DNA from: Flavobacterium odoriferum | Lineage (GTDB): Bacteria > Bacteroidota > Bacteroidia > Flavobacteriales > Flavobacteriaceae | Assembly: GCF_025499515.1 (NCBI RefSeq) | Contig: NZ_JAMKFA010000008.1 | Span: 1 to 64,000, forward strand | DNA: 64,000 nucleotides | Reading direction: 5' to 3' | In this document: piece after piece, positions 56,456 to 64,000 of the stretch | Position numbering within the stretch: position 1 is the first letter of the stretch | Layout of the letters: every line of letters starts with the position of its first letter | The notes under the pieces: model-generated | The model's input: the letters and a program-made list of their open reading frames with translations, nothing else | Told to the model about the DNA's origin: nothing | Databases searched by the model: none | Made by a program: the position numbers and the translations under genes

Positions 56456-56506
56456 ATGAAAATAGCCATTTATAATCCAAGACGATGTTGTCGAATGTGT
56501 AGCTGA
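56456..56506 (+). CDS. Second, Cys-rich leader peptide
   Basis: A 16-codon frame, MKIAIYNPRRCCRMCS, beginning 23 nt after the attenuator's T-run and ending 65 nt before the metY ATG. Three Cys, one Met and three Arg codons cluster in the last seven residues. No promoter fits between the terminator and this frame, so it would be translated only on readthrough transcripts. Cys-rich micro-ORFs before sulfur genes act as attenuators in Actinobacteria; a similar role here is inference. No second terminator is visible downstream, so any control might be translational or through RNA stability. Confidence 0.55.
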   Translation: MKIAIYNPRRCCRMCS

Positions 56507-56571
56507 AACAAAATCAGTAAAGTCAAAAAAATACATTTAAAAAATACAATAACATTAAAAATTAAAATATC

Positions 56572-57864
56572 ATGAGCACAAATAAATTTGCAACAAACGC
56601 ATTACACGCAGGACACGACGTAACTAAAAACGCAGGAACAAGAGCTGTTCCAATTTACCAAACTACATCATACGTTTTTAATAATTCAGACCACGCAGCC
56701 AATCTTTTTGGTTTAGCCGAAGCTGGATTCATTTACACTCGATTAAATAATCCAACAAACGATATCTTAGAACAGCGTTTAGCCAAATTAGAAGGCGGAA
56801 TCGGAGCTGTCGTAACCGCTTCAGGAACCGCAGCCATATCAACTGCTTTATTAACGTTATTAAAAGCTGGTGATCACATTGTAGCTTCTAACAGTTTATA
56901 TGGAGGAACATATAATTTATTAAACGTGACTTTGCCAAGATTAGGCATCACTACAACATTCGTAGATCCATCAAATTCAGAAAATTTTTTAAATGCAGCA
57001 CAAGAAAATACCAGAGTTTTCTTTGCCGAAAGTTTAGGAAATCCAAAATTAGATGTACTAGATTTAAAAGCCATTTCAAAAGCCGCACAAACCTACAAAG
57101 TGCCTTTTATTGTGGATAACACAGTGGCAACACCCTTTTTGCTGAACCCAATCGAACACGGAGCAAACATCGTAATCCATTCCTTAACGAAATACATCGG
57201 TGGAAACGGAACTTCTCTTGGAGGTGTCATCATCGATGCAGGAAATTTTGACTGGAGTAACGGAAAATTCCCTGAATTCACAGAACCTTCAGCGGGTTAT
57301 CACGGATTAAAATATTATGAAGTTTTGGATGCTGCATCGTTCATCGCAAAAGTTAGAATAGAAGGTTTACGCGATTTAGGAGCTTCTTTGAGTCCTTTTA
57401 ACGCATTTCAAATTATTCAAGGTTTGGAAACATTGGCTATCCGAATCAAAAAACACAGTGAGAATGCACTGGAATTAGCCAAATGGTTGCAAAAACGTCC
57501 AGAAGTGGCTTGGGTAAATTATCCTGGCTTAATTTCTTCAAAATATTATGATTTAGCCCAACAATATTTATCAGAAGGACAAAGTGGTATCGTAACTTTT
57601 GGATTAAAAGGTGGTTATGATGCGGCTAAAAAAGTAGCCGATGAAACCCAATTTTTCTCATTGTTGGCGAACATTGGTGATACAAAATCATTGATTATTC
57701 ATCCAGCAAGTACTACGCACCAACAATTGTCAGAAGAACAACAAATTACAACTGGAGTAACGAAAGATTTAATTCGTTTATCCGTTGGATTAGAAGATAT
57801 TGAAGACTTGAAAGCCGATTTACAAGGTGTTTTAGAAAAATTGCCAGTTCAAAATTTAGTTTAG
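56572..57864 (+). CDS. metY: O-acetylhomoserine aminocarboxypropyltransferase (sulfhydrylase)
   Basis: A PLP enzyme of the Cys/Met metabolism family that makes homocysteine directly from O-acetylhomoserine and sulfide. N-terminus TNALHAGHDVTKNAGTRAVPIYQTTSYVF, the substrate/PLP segments YTRLNNPTNDILEQRLAKLEGG and FAESLGNPKLDVLDL, and the PLP lysine in VIHSLTKYIGGNGTSLGG identify it. At 430 aa it has the longer MetY form. It heads the methionine operon behind the leader-peptide attenuator, so it should be induced on methionine or cysteine shortage. Confidence 0.95.
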   Translation: MSTNKFATNALHAGHDVTKNAGTRAVPIYQTTSYVFNNSDHAANLFGLAEAGFIYTRLNNPTNDILEQRLAKLEGGIGAVVTASGTAAISTALLTLLKAGDHIVASNSLYGGTYNLLNVTLPRLGITTTFVDPSNSENFLNAAQENTRVFFAESLGNPKLDVLDLKAISKAAQTYKVPFIVDNTVATPFLLNPIEHGANIVIHSLTKYIGGNGTSLGGVIIDAGNFDWSNGKFPEFTEPSAGYHGLKYYEVLDAASFIAKVRIEGLRDLGASLSPFNAFQIIQGLETLAIRIKKHSENALELAKWLQKRPEVAWVNYPGLISSKYYDLAQQYLSEGQSGIVTFGLKGGYDAAKKVADETQFFSLLANIGDTKSLIIHPASTTHQQLSEEQQITTGVTKDLIRLSVGLEDIEDLKADLQGVLEKLPVQNLV

Positions 57865-57879
57865 GTTTTTGTTTGTTTG

Positions 57880-57918
57880 AAGGCTGCCGATAGACCTACC
57901 TAAAGGCAGTCTTTTTTT
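57880..57918 (+). terminator. Terminator between metY and metX
   Basis: AAGGCTGCC (57880-57888) and GGCAGTCTT (57905-57913) pair with one mismatch, followed by T-run 57912-57918, only 11 nt before the metX ATG. Since no clear promoter follows, it probably lowers rather than abolishes downstream transcription. Confidence 0.7.
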
Positions 57919-57928
57919 AAAAAGAAAG

Positions 57929-58894
57929 ATGAGTAAAATTCAAAAAAGAGTGTTCCAAAATGTTCCATTGCAAAATGGAGTTGTGCAAGCAAAAGTGATT
58001 TTGTCGTATCAATTGTTTGGGCAACCCGTTGGTTCAGCTCCTTTGGTGGTGGTGAATCATGCTTTAACTGGAAATTCGCAAGTTATTGGTGAAAACGGTT
58101 GGTGGCAATCGTTAATTGGCGATGATAAAATTATCGATACCAAAAAATACGCAGTTTTGGCTTTCAATATTCCTGGAAACGGTTATCAAGATGAAGAAAA
58201 TTTGATTGAAAATTATCAATATTTTACAACCTCTGACATTGCGAATTTATTTTGGAAAGGAATCGATTCGTTTAAAGTGAATCAAGTTTTTGCAGTTATT
58301 GGCGGAAGTCTAGGCGGAGCAATTGCTTGGGAAATGGCAACGATTAGACCAAAAGCGATTGCAAATTTAATTCCGGTTGCTACGAATTGGAAAGCTTCTG
58401 ATTGGTTGATTGGAAATGTATTAATTCAAGATTTGATTTTGAATAATTCCAAAAATCCAATTCACGATGCTAGAATTCACGCCATGTTATTATATCGAAC
58501 ACCTGAATCACTTCAAGAAAAATTCCAGACCAAATTGCAAAATTCGGAAGGATTGTTTCAAGTGGAAAGTTGGTTGTTGCATCACGGAGAAAAATTGCAA
58601 AACCGATTTCAACTTTCGGCTTACAAACTCATGAATCATTTATTGAGAACTACGGATATTTTTAAAAACAGAAATCAAGCAGAAGTCATAAAAAACATAA
58701 CATCAAACATTCATCTAATTAGTGTGGATACCGATTATTTTTTTACGGAAAACGAAATTAAAACCGCTTTTCAGGAAGTCAAAAACTACAAAAACAATGC
58801 ATTTTATCACGAAATCAAATCCATTCACGGACACGATGCTTTTTTGATAGAATTTGAACAACTAAACAACATACTAAAACCTATATTTAATTAG
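57929..58894 (+). CDS. metX: Homoserine O-acetyltransferase (MetX-like alpha/beta hydrolase)
   Basis: Activates homoserine with acetyl-CoA, the step feeding MetY and MetZ. The alpha/beta-hydrolase fold shows VVNHALTGNSQV, the nucleophile elbow GGSLGG (Ser near residue 130), the catalytic Asp in ISVDTDYFFTENE and His in IHGHDAFLIE. At 321 aa it is shorter than typical MetX (about 350-380). The operon position between metY and the aspartokinase gene supports the assignment; succinyl rather than acetyl specificity cannot be excluded. Confidence 0.9.
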   Translation: MSKIQKRVFQNVPLQNGVVQAKVILSYQLFGQPVGSAPLVVVNHALTGNSQVIGENGWWQSLIGDDKIIDTKKYAVLAFNIPGNGYQDEENLIENYQYFTTSDIANLFWKGIDSFKVNQVFAVIGGSLGGAIAWEMATIRPKAIANLIPVATNWKASDWLIGNVLIQDLILNNSKNPIHDARIHAMLLYRTPESLQEKFQTKLQNSEGLFQVESWLLHHGEKLQNRFQLSAYKLMNHLLRTTDIFKNRNQAEVIKNITSNIHLISVDTDYFFTENEIKTAFQEVKNYKNNAFYHEIKSIHGHDAFLIEFEQLNNILKPIFN

Positions 58895-58901
58895 AAATCA
58901 A

Positions 58902-61316
58902 ATGAAAATATTAAAATTTGGAGGAAAATCATTAGCAAACGGAGAAGGATTGCAAAAAGTAGTGCAAACGATTGCTCAAAAATATTTCAATAACGAACCC
59001 ATCGCAGTCGTAGTTTCGGCAAGAGGAAACGCTACTGATGAATTGGTAATTTTACTAAAAAAAGCACAAGCCAATATCAATTTTCAAGCGGATTTTGAGC
59101 AATTTAAAAAATACCAATTGGAAGGCTTGAAAGAAAACATATTTGAAGAAGAATTCTCAGTTTTGCAGAAATTGTTGGAAGGCGTTTCGCTTTTAGGAGA
59201 TTACAGCGAAAAAATCAAAGATCAAGTCATTGCGTATGGCGAAATTTTATCGGCAAAATATGTCGCTTATGTTTTAAACGAAAACAGTATCAAAGCACAA
59301 TTCACCGATTCTCGTCAATTAATAAAAACCGATACCAATTTCGGAAATGCACAACCAATTGACGCTGTTTCAAAGCGAAATGTCTTGGATTATTTCGAAA
59401 AAAACACGGATAAAGTCAATATTGTAACAGGTTTTATCGGTTCAACGTTACACAATGAAACTACGACTTTAGGTAGAAACGGAAGCAATTACACGGCTTC
59501 CTTATTAGCCAATTATCTAAATGCCGAAGAATTTCAAAACTACACTCATGTTGACGGAATTTTTACCGCAAACCCTGATTTAGTTGCTGATGCAAAAAAA
59601 ATTCAGAGATTATCTTTTAATGAAGCGAATGAGTTAGCGAATTTCGGAGCGCAAATTTTACATGCCAAAACCATAATTCCTTTGGTGGAAAAAAACATTC
59701 CGTTGCGAATTTTAAACACGTTCAATCCTGAAAATGACGGAACTTTAATCACTTCCGAACAAACTAATGAAGGGATCAAATCGCTTTCGGTTTTAATCAA
59801 TGTTTCGCTGATTAATTTAGAAGGAAGAGGTTTGTTAGGAAAAACAGGTGTTGATGCGAGAATTTTCCGTGTGATGGCTGAAAATGATATTAGTGTTAGC
59901 ATTATTTCGCAAGGTTCTTCAGAAAGAGGAATTGGTTTGGTGGTAAGTTCTGATAAGGCTTCCAAAGCTTTAGTTGGGCTAGAAAAAGAATTTGAAACCG
60001 ATTTTTACACGAAAGATGTCAATAAAATTTCGGTAAACGATAACATTGCTGTGATTTCTATAATCGGACAAGATTTAACCAATTTCCACAAACCGTATAC
60101 GGCTTTAATCCGAAATAAAATCACACCAATTTTGTTGAATAATACAGTTACAGGAAGAAATATCAGTTTGGTAATTAGTCAAGACGAATTCAAACGTGCT
60201 TTAAATGTAATTCACGGTGAAATTTTTGGAGTAGCGAAAAAAATCAACATTGCCATTTTCGGTCACGGAACGGTTGGCGGCACTTTGATTTCTCAAATTT
60301 TAGAATCAACAAAAAACATCGAAAAACGAAAAGGAATTAAGCTGAATGTATTTGCAATCGCAAATTCCAAAAAGGTATTGTTGAATAAATTCGGAATTAG
60401 CGAAAATTGGAAAGCTACTTTAGAAGATAAAGGTCAGGAATATAAAGTGGAAGACATAATTGAGTATGCAAAAGAACATCATTTAGAAAATTTAATCGCA
60501 ATTGACAACACTGCAAGTTCGACTTTCATTGAAAATTACATTTTGTTAGCCGAAAATAGTTTCGATTTAATTTCTTCCAATAAAGTTGCCAATACCGTAA
60601 GCATAGACTTTTATAAAAAATTACGAAAATTACTAAAAGATAACCAAAAAGAATATTTGTACGAAACCAATGTGGGTGCAGGATTGCCGTTAATTGATAC
60701 AATAAAATTACTGCATTTGTCAGGTGAAAATATTACCAAGATTAAAGGCGTTTTTTCAGGAACATTGAGTTATTTGTTCAATAATTTTTCGGTGGAAGAA
60801 AAGAAATTCAGCGAAGTATTACAAGAAGCCATCGACAAAGGTTTTACAGAACCTGATCCAAGAGAAGATTTAAACGGAAACGATGTGGGTAGAAAATTAT
60901 TAATCTTAGCACGCGAATTAGATTTACAAAACGAATTCGAAGAAATCCAAATTCAAAACCTAATTCCAGAAGCTTTACGCGAAGGAAGCGCAACTGATTT
61001 TTTAAAACGCTTATCCGAATTAGATGGAGTTTACCAAAACATCAAAGACGCTCAAGGTCCAAATGAAGTGTTGCGTTACATCGGTGAATTATCTGGTGAT
61101 TTACAACAAGACAAAGGTAAATTGGAAGTGAAATTAATTTCCGTTCCAGCTAATTCAGCTTTAGGTTCCTTAAAAGGTTCCGATTCTATTTTCGAAATTT
61201 ACACGGAATCGTACGGTGAGCAACCTATAGTAATTCAAGGCGCAGGAGCAGGAGCATCTGTTACTGCAAGAGGTGTTTTTGGAGATATTTTACGCTTATC
61301 CGAAAAAAAATTATAA
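58902..61316 (+). CDS. thrA: Bifunctional aspartokinase/homoserine dehydrogenase
   Basis: Fused enzyme for the first and third steps of the aspartate pathway. Aspartokinase domain: MKILKFGGKSLANGEGL (ATP site), VVVSARGNATDELV, TTLGRNGSNYTASLLA; then two ACT regulatory repeats (about 290-440). Homoserine dehydrogenase domain from about 445: IAIFGHGTVGGTLISQI (NAD(P) site), NVGAGLPLIDTIKLLHLSGENITKI-type catalytic region and GFTEPDPREDLNGNDVGRKLLIL. At 804 aa it is full length. It is 7 nt after metX, so homoserine is delivered to the enzyme encoded beside it. Confidence 0.96.
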   Translation: MKILKFGGKSLANGEGLQKVVQTIAQKYFNNEPIAVVVSARGNATDELVILLKKAQANINFQADFEQFKKYQLEGLKENIFEEEFSVLQKLLEGVSLLGDYSEKIKDQVIAYGEILSAKYVAYVLNENSIKAQFTDSRQLIKTDTNFGNAQPIDAVSKRNVLDYFEKNTDKVNIVTGFIGSTLHNETTTLGRNGSNYTASLLANYLNAEEFQNYTHVDGIFTANPDLVADAKKIQRLSFNEANELANFGAQILHAKTIIPLVEKNIPLRILNTFNPENDGTLITSEQTNEGIKSLSVLINVSLINLEGRGLLGKTGVDARIFRVMAENDISVSIISQGSSERGIGLVVSSDKASKALVGLEKEFETDFYTKDVNKISVNDNIAVISIIGQDLTNFHKPYTALIRNKITPILLNNTVTGRNISLVISQDEFKRALNVIHGEIFGVAKKINIAIFGHGTVGGTLISQILESTKNIEKRKGIKLNVFAIANSKKVLLNKFGISENWKATLEDKGQEYKVEDIIEYAKEHHLENLIAIDNTASSTFIENYILLAENSFDLISSNKVANTVSIDFYKKLRKLLKDNQKEYLYETNVGAGLPLIDTIKLLHLSGENITKIKGVFSGTLSYLFNNFSVEEKKFSEVLQEAIDKGFTEPDPREDLNGNDVGRKLLILARELDLQNEFEEIQIQNLIPEALREGSATDFLKRLSELDGVYQNIKDAQGPNEVLRYIGELSGDLQQDKGKLEVKLISVPANSALGSLKGSDSIFEIYTESYGEQPIVIQGAGAGASVTARGVFGDILRLSEKKL

Positions 61317-61405
61317 CCACCCAAACTCAAACCTGCAAGATGTAAAAGTCTTGTGGGTTTTACACTTTATCAGTTCAACGATTAAACAATTCAACAAACA
61401 AAACC

Positions 61406-62578
61406 ATGAGCAACCAAAATTTAGGATTAGAAACCCAAGCCATCAGAATGCAATTGGAACGTACGCAATATTTAGAACATTCTGTTCCGTTATATTTAAC
61501 TTCCAGTTTTATTTTTGAAGATGCGGAAGATATGCGTGCCTCGTTTGCAGAGGAAAAGGAAAGAAATATTTACAGCCGATTTTCCAATCCCAACACATCT
61601 GAATTTGTAGAGAAGATTTGTTTAATGGAAGGAGCAGAAGACGGCTACGCTTTCGCAACAGGAATGGCAGCAGTCTATTCTACTTTTGCTGTTTTATTGA
61701 ATTCGGGCGATCATATCGTTTCAGCAAGTAGTGTTTTTGGTTCGACGCATACGTTGTTTACCAAATATTTTCCAAAATGGAATATTACGACCAGTTATTT
61801 TGATGTGAACAAACCAGAAATGATTGAAAATTTCATTCAACCGAATACAAAAATTCTTTACGCAGAATCGCCAACTAATCCGGCAGTTGATATTTTGGAT
61901 TTGGAATTATTGGGAAAAATAGCCAAAAAACACAACTTAATTTTAATCATTGATAACTGTTTTGCAACACCTTATATTCAAAATCCAATTCAATTTGGAG
62001 CCGATTTAGTGATTCATTCTGCCACCAAATTAATCGATGGTCAAGGTCGTGTTTTAGGCGGAGTAACCGTTGGTCGTTATGATTTAATTCGTGAAATTTA
62101 TTTGTTTTCTCGTAATACCGGACCCGCTTTATCGCCTTTCAATGCTTGGGTGTTGTCGAAAAGTTTAGAAACTTTGCCAGTTCGTATCGAAAGACATTGC
62201 GAAAATGCTTTAAAAGTGGCTGAATTTTTAGAAAACCATCCTAGTGTAGCTTCAGTGAAATATCCGTTTTTGAAATCGCATCCACAATATGAAGTCGCTA
62301 AAAAGCAAATGAAATTAGGAGGGAATATTGTTGCGTTTGAAATTAAAGGCGGAATTGAATCAGGAAGAAAATTCTTAGATAAAATCAAATTATGTTCGTT
62401 GTCTGCGAATTTAGGTGACACGCGTTCGATTGTAACGCATCCAGCTTCCACAACACACAGTAAATTAACTGAACAAGAACGTTTGACGGTTAGCATTACT
62501 GATGGTTTAGTCCGCGTTTCTGTTGGTTTGGAAACGGTTCAAGATGTAATTAACGATTTGAAACAGGCGTTAGAATAA
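61406..62578 (+). CDS. metZ: O-succinyl/O-acetylhomoserine sulfhydrylase (MetZ-type)
   Basis: A second Cys/Met-metabolism PLP enzyme, paralogous to MetY but of the shorter MetZ/MetB type (390 aa). Motifs: LEHSVPLYLTSSFIF, YSRFSNPNTSEFVEKI, FATGMAAVYSTF, ESPTNPAVDILDL, and the PLP lysine in VIHSATKLIDGQGRVLGG. MetZ and cystathionine gamma-synthase are hard to tell apart by sequence; the RNTGPALSPFNAWVLSKSLETL segment and the operon favour direct sulfhydrylation. Having both MetY and MetZ in one cluster suggests overlapping or condition-specific routes to homocysteine. Confidence 0.9.
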   Translation: MSNQNLGLETQAIRMQLERTQYLEHSVPLYLTSSFIFEDAEDMRASFAEEKERNIYSRFSNPNTSEFVEKICLMEGAEDGYAFATGMAAVYSTFAVLLNSGDHIVSASSVFGSTHTLFTKYFPKWNITTSYFDVNKPEMIENFIQPNTKILYAESPTNPAVDILDLELLGKIAKKHNLILIIDNCFATPYIQNPIQFGADLVIHSATKLIDGQGRVLGGVTVGRYDLIREIYLFSRNTGPALSPFNAWVLSKSLETLPVRIERHCENALKVAEFLENHPSVASVKYPFLKSHPQYEVAKKQMKLGGNIVAFEIKGGIESGRKFLDKIKLCSLSANLGDTRSIVTHPASTTHSKLTEQERLTVSITDGLVRVSVGLETVQDVINDLKQALE

Positions 62579-62592
62579 GACTTATTAAATTA

Positions 62593-62648
62593 TTTTATAG
62601 ATTTATATTCTTAATTAGTGTTTAAAATTAGAATATAAATCTATAAAA
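62593..62648. terminator. Long AT-only hairpin after metZ
   Basis: Positions 62593-62611 and 62630-62648 are perfectly complementary (19 bp), mostly A and T, and the helix can extend by about four pairs. It likely terminates the metY-metZ transcript and isolates the metH riboswitch unit. Confidence 0.7.
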
Positions 62649-62701
62649 AATATATTTTAAATGAAATTTTAGAAAATATTTCATAATTTCAATTTTGTTA
62701 C

Positions 62702-62709
62702 TACATTTG
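62702..62709 (+). promoter_or_regulatory. -7 box of the metH riboswitch transcript
   Basis: TACATTTG matches the -7 consensus, 24 nt before riboswitch stem P1. No TTG at the usual -33 distance. Confidence 0.5.
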
Positions 62710-62732
62710 CAGAGTTCATAAACATACTGTTT

Positions 62733-62834
62733 GTTATCACGAAAGCTGGAGGGAATAGACCCTACGAAAGCTTAGCAACCCTACTCTTGTAGAAGGTGCT
62801 ACATTCTATTCCGATTTTATCGGAAGCAGATAAC
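62733..62834 (+). ncRNA. SAM-I (S-box) riboswitch
   Basis: GTTATC (62733-62738) closes with GATAAC (62829-62834) as P1. The conserved core is present in order: GCTGGAGGGA, GACCCTACGAAAGC, TAGCAACC, AAGGTGC and ATTC, the hallmark of SAM-I (Rfam RF00162). It precedes the methionine synthase gene by 99 nt. Downstream, TGATAACA (62859-62866) is a perfect 8-bp complement of TGTTATCA (62732-62739) and could displace P1; a TCAAGGAAA/TTTCTTGA hairpin lies between. There is no classical U-run, so control may be at translation or by an unusual terminator. Confidence 0.93.
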
Positions 62835-62933
62835 TCAAGGAAATTTTTTCCAATTTCTTGATAACATATTAATAAATTAAAGCTTTGCGAACCTTGCGAA
62901 AACCCTTTGCTAGCCTCGCGGTTAAAAAATAAT

Positions 62934-63911
62934 ATGTCAAAAATTCAAGAAGAAATCAAAAAACGAATTCTCGTGCTCGATGGAGCTATGGGGACGATGT
63001 TGCAGCGTTATAAATTTGAAGAAGAAGATTTTAGAGGCGAACGTTTCAAAGATTTTCCGCATCCTTTAAAAGGAAATAACGATTTACTTTCCATTACCCA
63101 ACCCGAAGCTGTAAAATCGGTACATCGTGCTTATTTTGAAGCAGGTGCTGATATTGTAGAAACCAATACTTTTTCAGGAACTACTATCGGAATGGCGGAT
63201 TATTATTTGGAAGATTTAGTCTACGAATTGAATTTTCAATCAGCAAAAATCGCTCGTGAAGTTGCAGATGAATTTATAGATAAGCCAAGATTTGTAGCAG
63301 GTTCCATCGGACCAACAAACAGAACAGCATCTATGTCACCTGATGTAAACGACCCAGGATTTCGTGCGGTAAATTTTGATGATTTAAAAATCGCCTATAA
63401 ACAACAAGTCGAAGCTTTAATAGATGGCGGTTGCGATTTACTTTTGGTAGAAACAATTTTCGATACGCTCAATGCAAAAGCGGCTTTGTTTGCAATCGAA
63501 GAAGTAAAAGAAGAACGCAATATCGATATTCCAGTAATGGTTTCAGGTACAATTACCGATGCTTCTGGAAGAACATTATCGGGACAAACGGTGGAAGCTT
63601 TTTTGATTTCGATTTCGCATATTCCGTTGTTGAGTGTTGGATTTAATTGCGCTTTAGGAGCTGATCAATTGAAACCGTATTTGAAACGACTGGGAAATAA
63701 TACATCGTTAAATGTTTCAGCGCATCCCAATGCAGGTTTGCCAAATGCTTTCGGGCAATACGATCAAACGCCTGAGGAAATGCAACAATTAATTCGGGAA
63801 TATTTGCAAGAAAATTTAGTGAATATCATCGGTGGATGTTGCGGAACAACACCAGAACACATCAAATTAATTGCCGAAGTAGCAAAAGAATTCAAACCAC
63901 GCCCCGTGTAG
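62934..63911 (+). CDS. metH: Methionine synthase, homocysteine-binding subunit
   Basis: The N-terminal homocysteine S-methyltransferase module of cobalamin-dependent MetH as a separate 325-aa protein. N-terminus RILVLDGAMGTMLQRYKFEE, VETNTFSGT, and the zinc-binding Cys residues in VGFNCALGADQ and the CC pair of IIGGCCGTTPEHI near the C-terminus are diagnostic. Start chosen at 62934 (MSKIQEEIKKR); an earlier in-frame ATG would add non-conserved residues. The folate/B12 half is normally encoded by the next gene in Flavobacteria, and a new ATG at 63969 fits this. Confidence 0.94.
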   Translation: MSKIQEEIKKRILVLDGAMGTMLQRYKFEEEDFRGERFKDFPHPLKGNNDLLSITQPEAVKSVHRAYFEAGADIVETNTFSGTTIGMADYYLEDLVYELNFQSAKIAREVADEFIDKPRFVAGSIGPTNRTASMSPDVNDPGFRAVNFDDLKIAYKQQVEALIDGGCDLLLVETIFDTLNAKAALFAIEEVKEERNIDIPVMVSGTITDASGRTLSGQTVEAFLISISHIPLLSVGFNCALGADQLKPYLKRLGNNTSLNVSAHPNAGLPNAFGQYDQTPEEMQQLIREYLQENLVNIIGGCCGTTPEHIKLIAEVAKEFKPRPV

Positions 63912-63932
63912 AGACAAAGCATGCTTTGTCTC
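63911..63932. repeat. Perfect 22-bp palindrome at the metH stop codon
   Basis: GAGACAAAGCA and its exact reverse complement TGCTTTGTCTC form a loopless palindrome overlapping the last base of the stop codon. Similar GAGAC…GTCTC palindromes occur as dispersed repeats in some bacterial genomes. Confidence 0.7.
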
Positions 63933-63968
63933 AATAATTGATTTATCAATTATTAAATATCAAAAAAA

Positions 63969-64000
63969 ATGAAAAACAGTACAATAAAAATAAATTTCGA
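63969..64000 (+). CDS. Start of the next gene (partial; probably the second MetH half)
   Basis: ATG at 63969 opens MKNSTIKINF and runs off the window. Position and spacing suggest the gene for the folate- and cobalamin-binding half of methionine synthase, but ten residues cannot prove it. Confidence 0.35.
   Translation, partial: MKNSTIKINF

Noticed and set aside
61273..61518. An 81-aa frame bridging thrA and metZ
   Set aside because: It begins inside the homoserine dehydrogenase end and runs into metZ in another frame; no protein-like features.
1..64000. CRISPR arrays, rRNA and tRNA genes
   Set aside because: No regularly spaced direct repeats and no cloverleaf or rRNA-like sequence were seen on either strand.

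Overview
The window is chromosomal DNA from a member of the Flavobacteriaceae, most likely Flavobacterium or a close relative. The evidence is the strong AT bias, promoters of the Bacteroidota type (a TAnnTTTG -7 box, several with a TTG -33 box 18-20 bp upstream), a secreted nuclease ending in a type IX secretion sorting domain, and typical flavobacterial gene sets (GYDIA-type GHMP kinase beside class II HMG-CoA reductase, the mreBCD-mrdA-rodA block, tandem POT peptide transporters, a MetH split into two genes). No rRNA, tRNA or CRISPR array was found.

Positions 1-20200 are accessory. The first 1.1 kb has no convincing gene but holds long imperfect palindromes and an RNA-like element. Next come a secreted endonuclease I, an unknown protein, a lincosamide nucleotidyltransferase of the Lnu(B)/(F)/(H) type framed by inverted 10-bp GTTGGCGGTA motifs, and umuDC. 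From 5669 to 19938 lies an integrated element on the minus strand: tyrosine integrase, an unknown 452-aa protein, two excisionase-like HTH proteins, a VirE/DUF3987 replication-type protein, then a cargo operon that looks like a defence system. The cargo is a DnmA/YeeA-MmeI type adenine methyltransferase without a visible nuclease motif, an AlbA_2 (Schlafen-like) ATP-binding protein, an SF2 helicase and a T5orf172-type GIY-YIG nuclease, with a membrane protein of possible GAF type downstream.

Positions 20203-54637 are mostly housekeeping: mevalonate pathway genes, a 1450-aa hybrid sensor kinase, a DPP-IV peptidase with three POT transporters, a thioredoxin-like protein, ComEC, a frameshifted membrane protein gene, lpxB, surE, a C-terminal processing protease, a DNA/RNA endonuclease, the rod-shape operon, purH, a FtsX/MacB-type permease and a TonB-dependent receptor.

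Positions 54695-64000 form a methionine/SAM cluster: metK, metY, metX, a fused aspartokinase-homoserine dehydrogenase, metZ and the homocysteine-binding half of MetH. Three different RNA regulators sit in about 7 kb: a SAM-II riboswitch in front of metK, a trp-like attenuator with a Met/Cys-rich leader peptide followed by a second Cys-rich leader peptide in front of metY, and a SAM-I riboswitch in front of metH. The tandem leader-peptide attenuator and the methyltransferase-AlbA_2-helicase-GIY-YIG operon are the two best candidates for undescribed systems.
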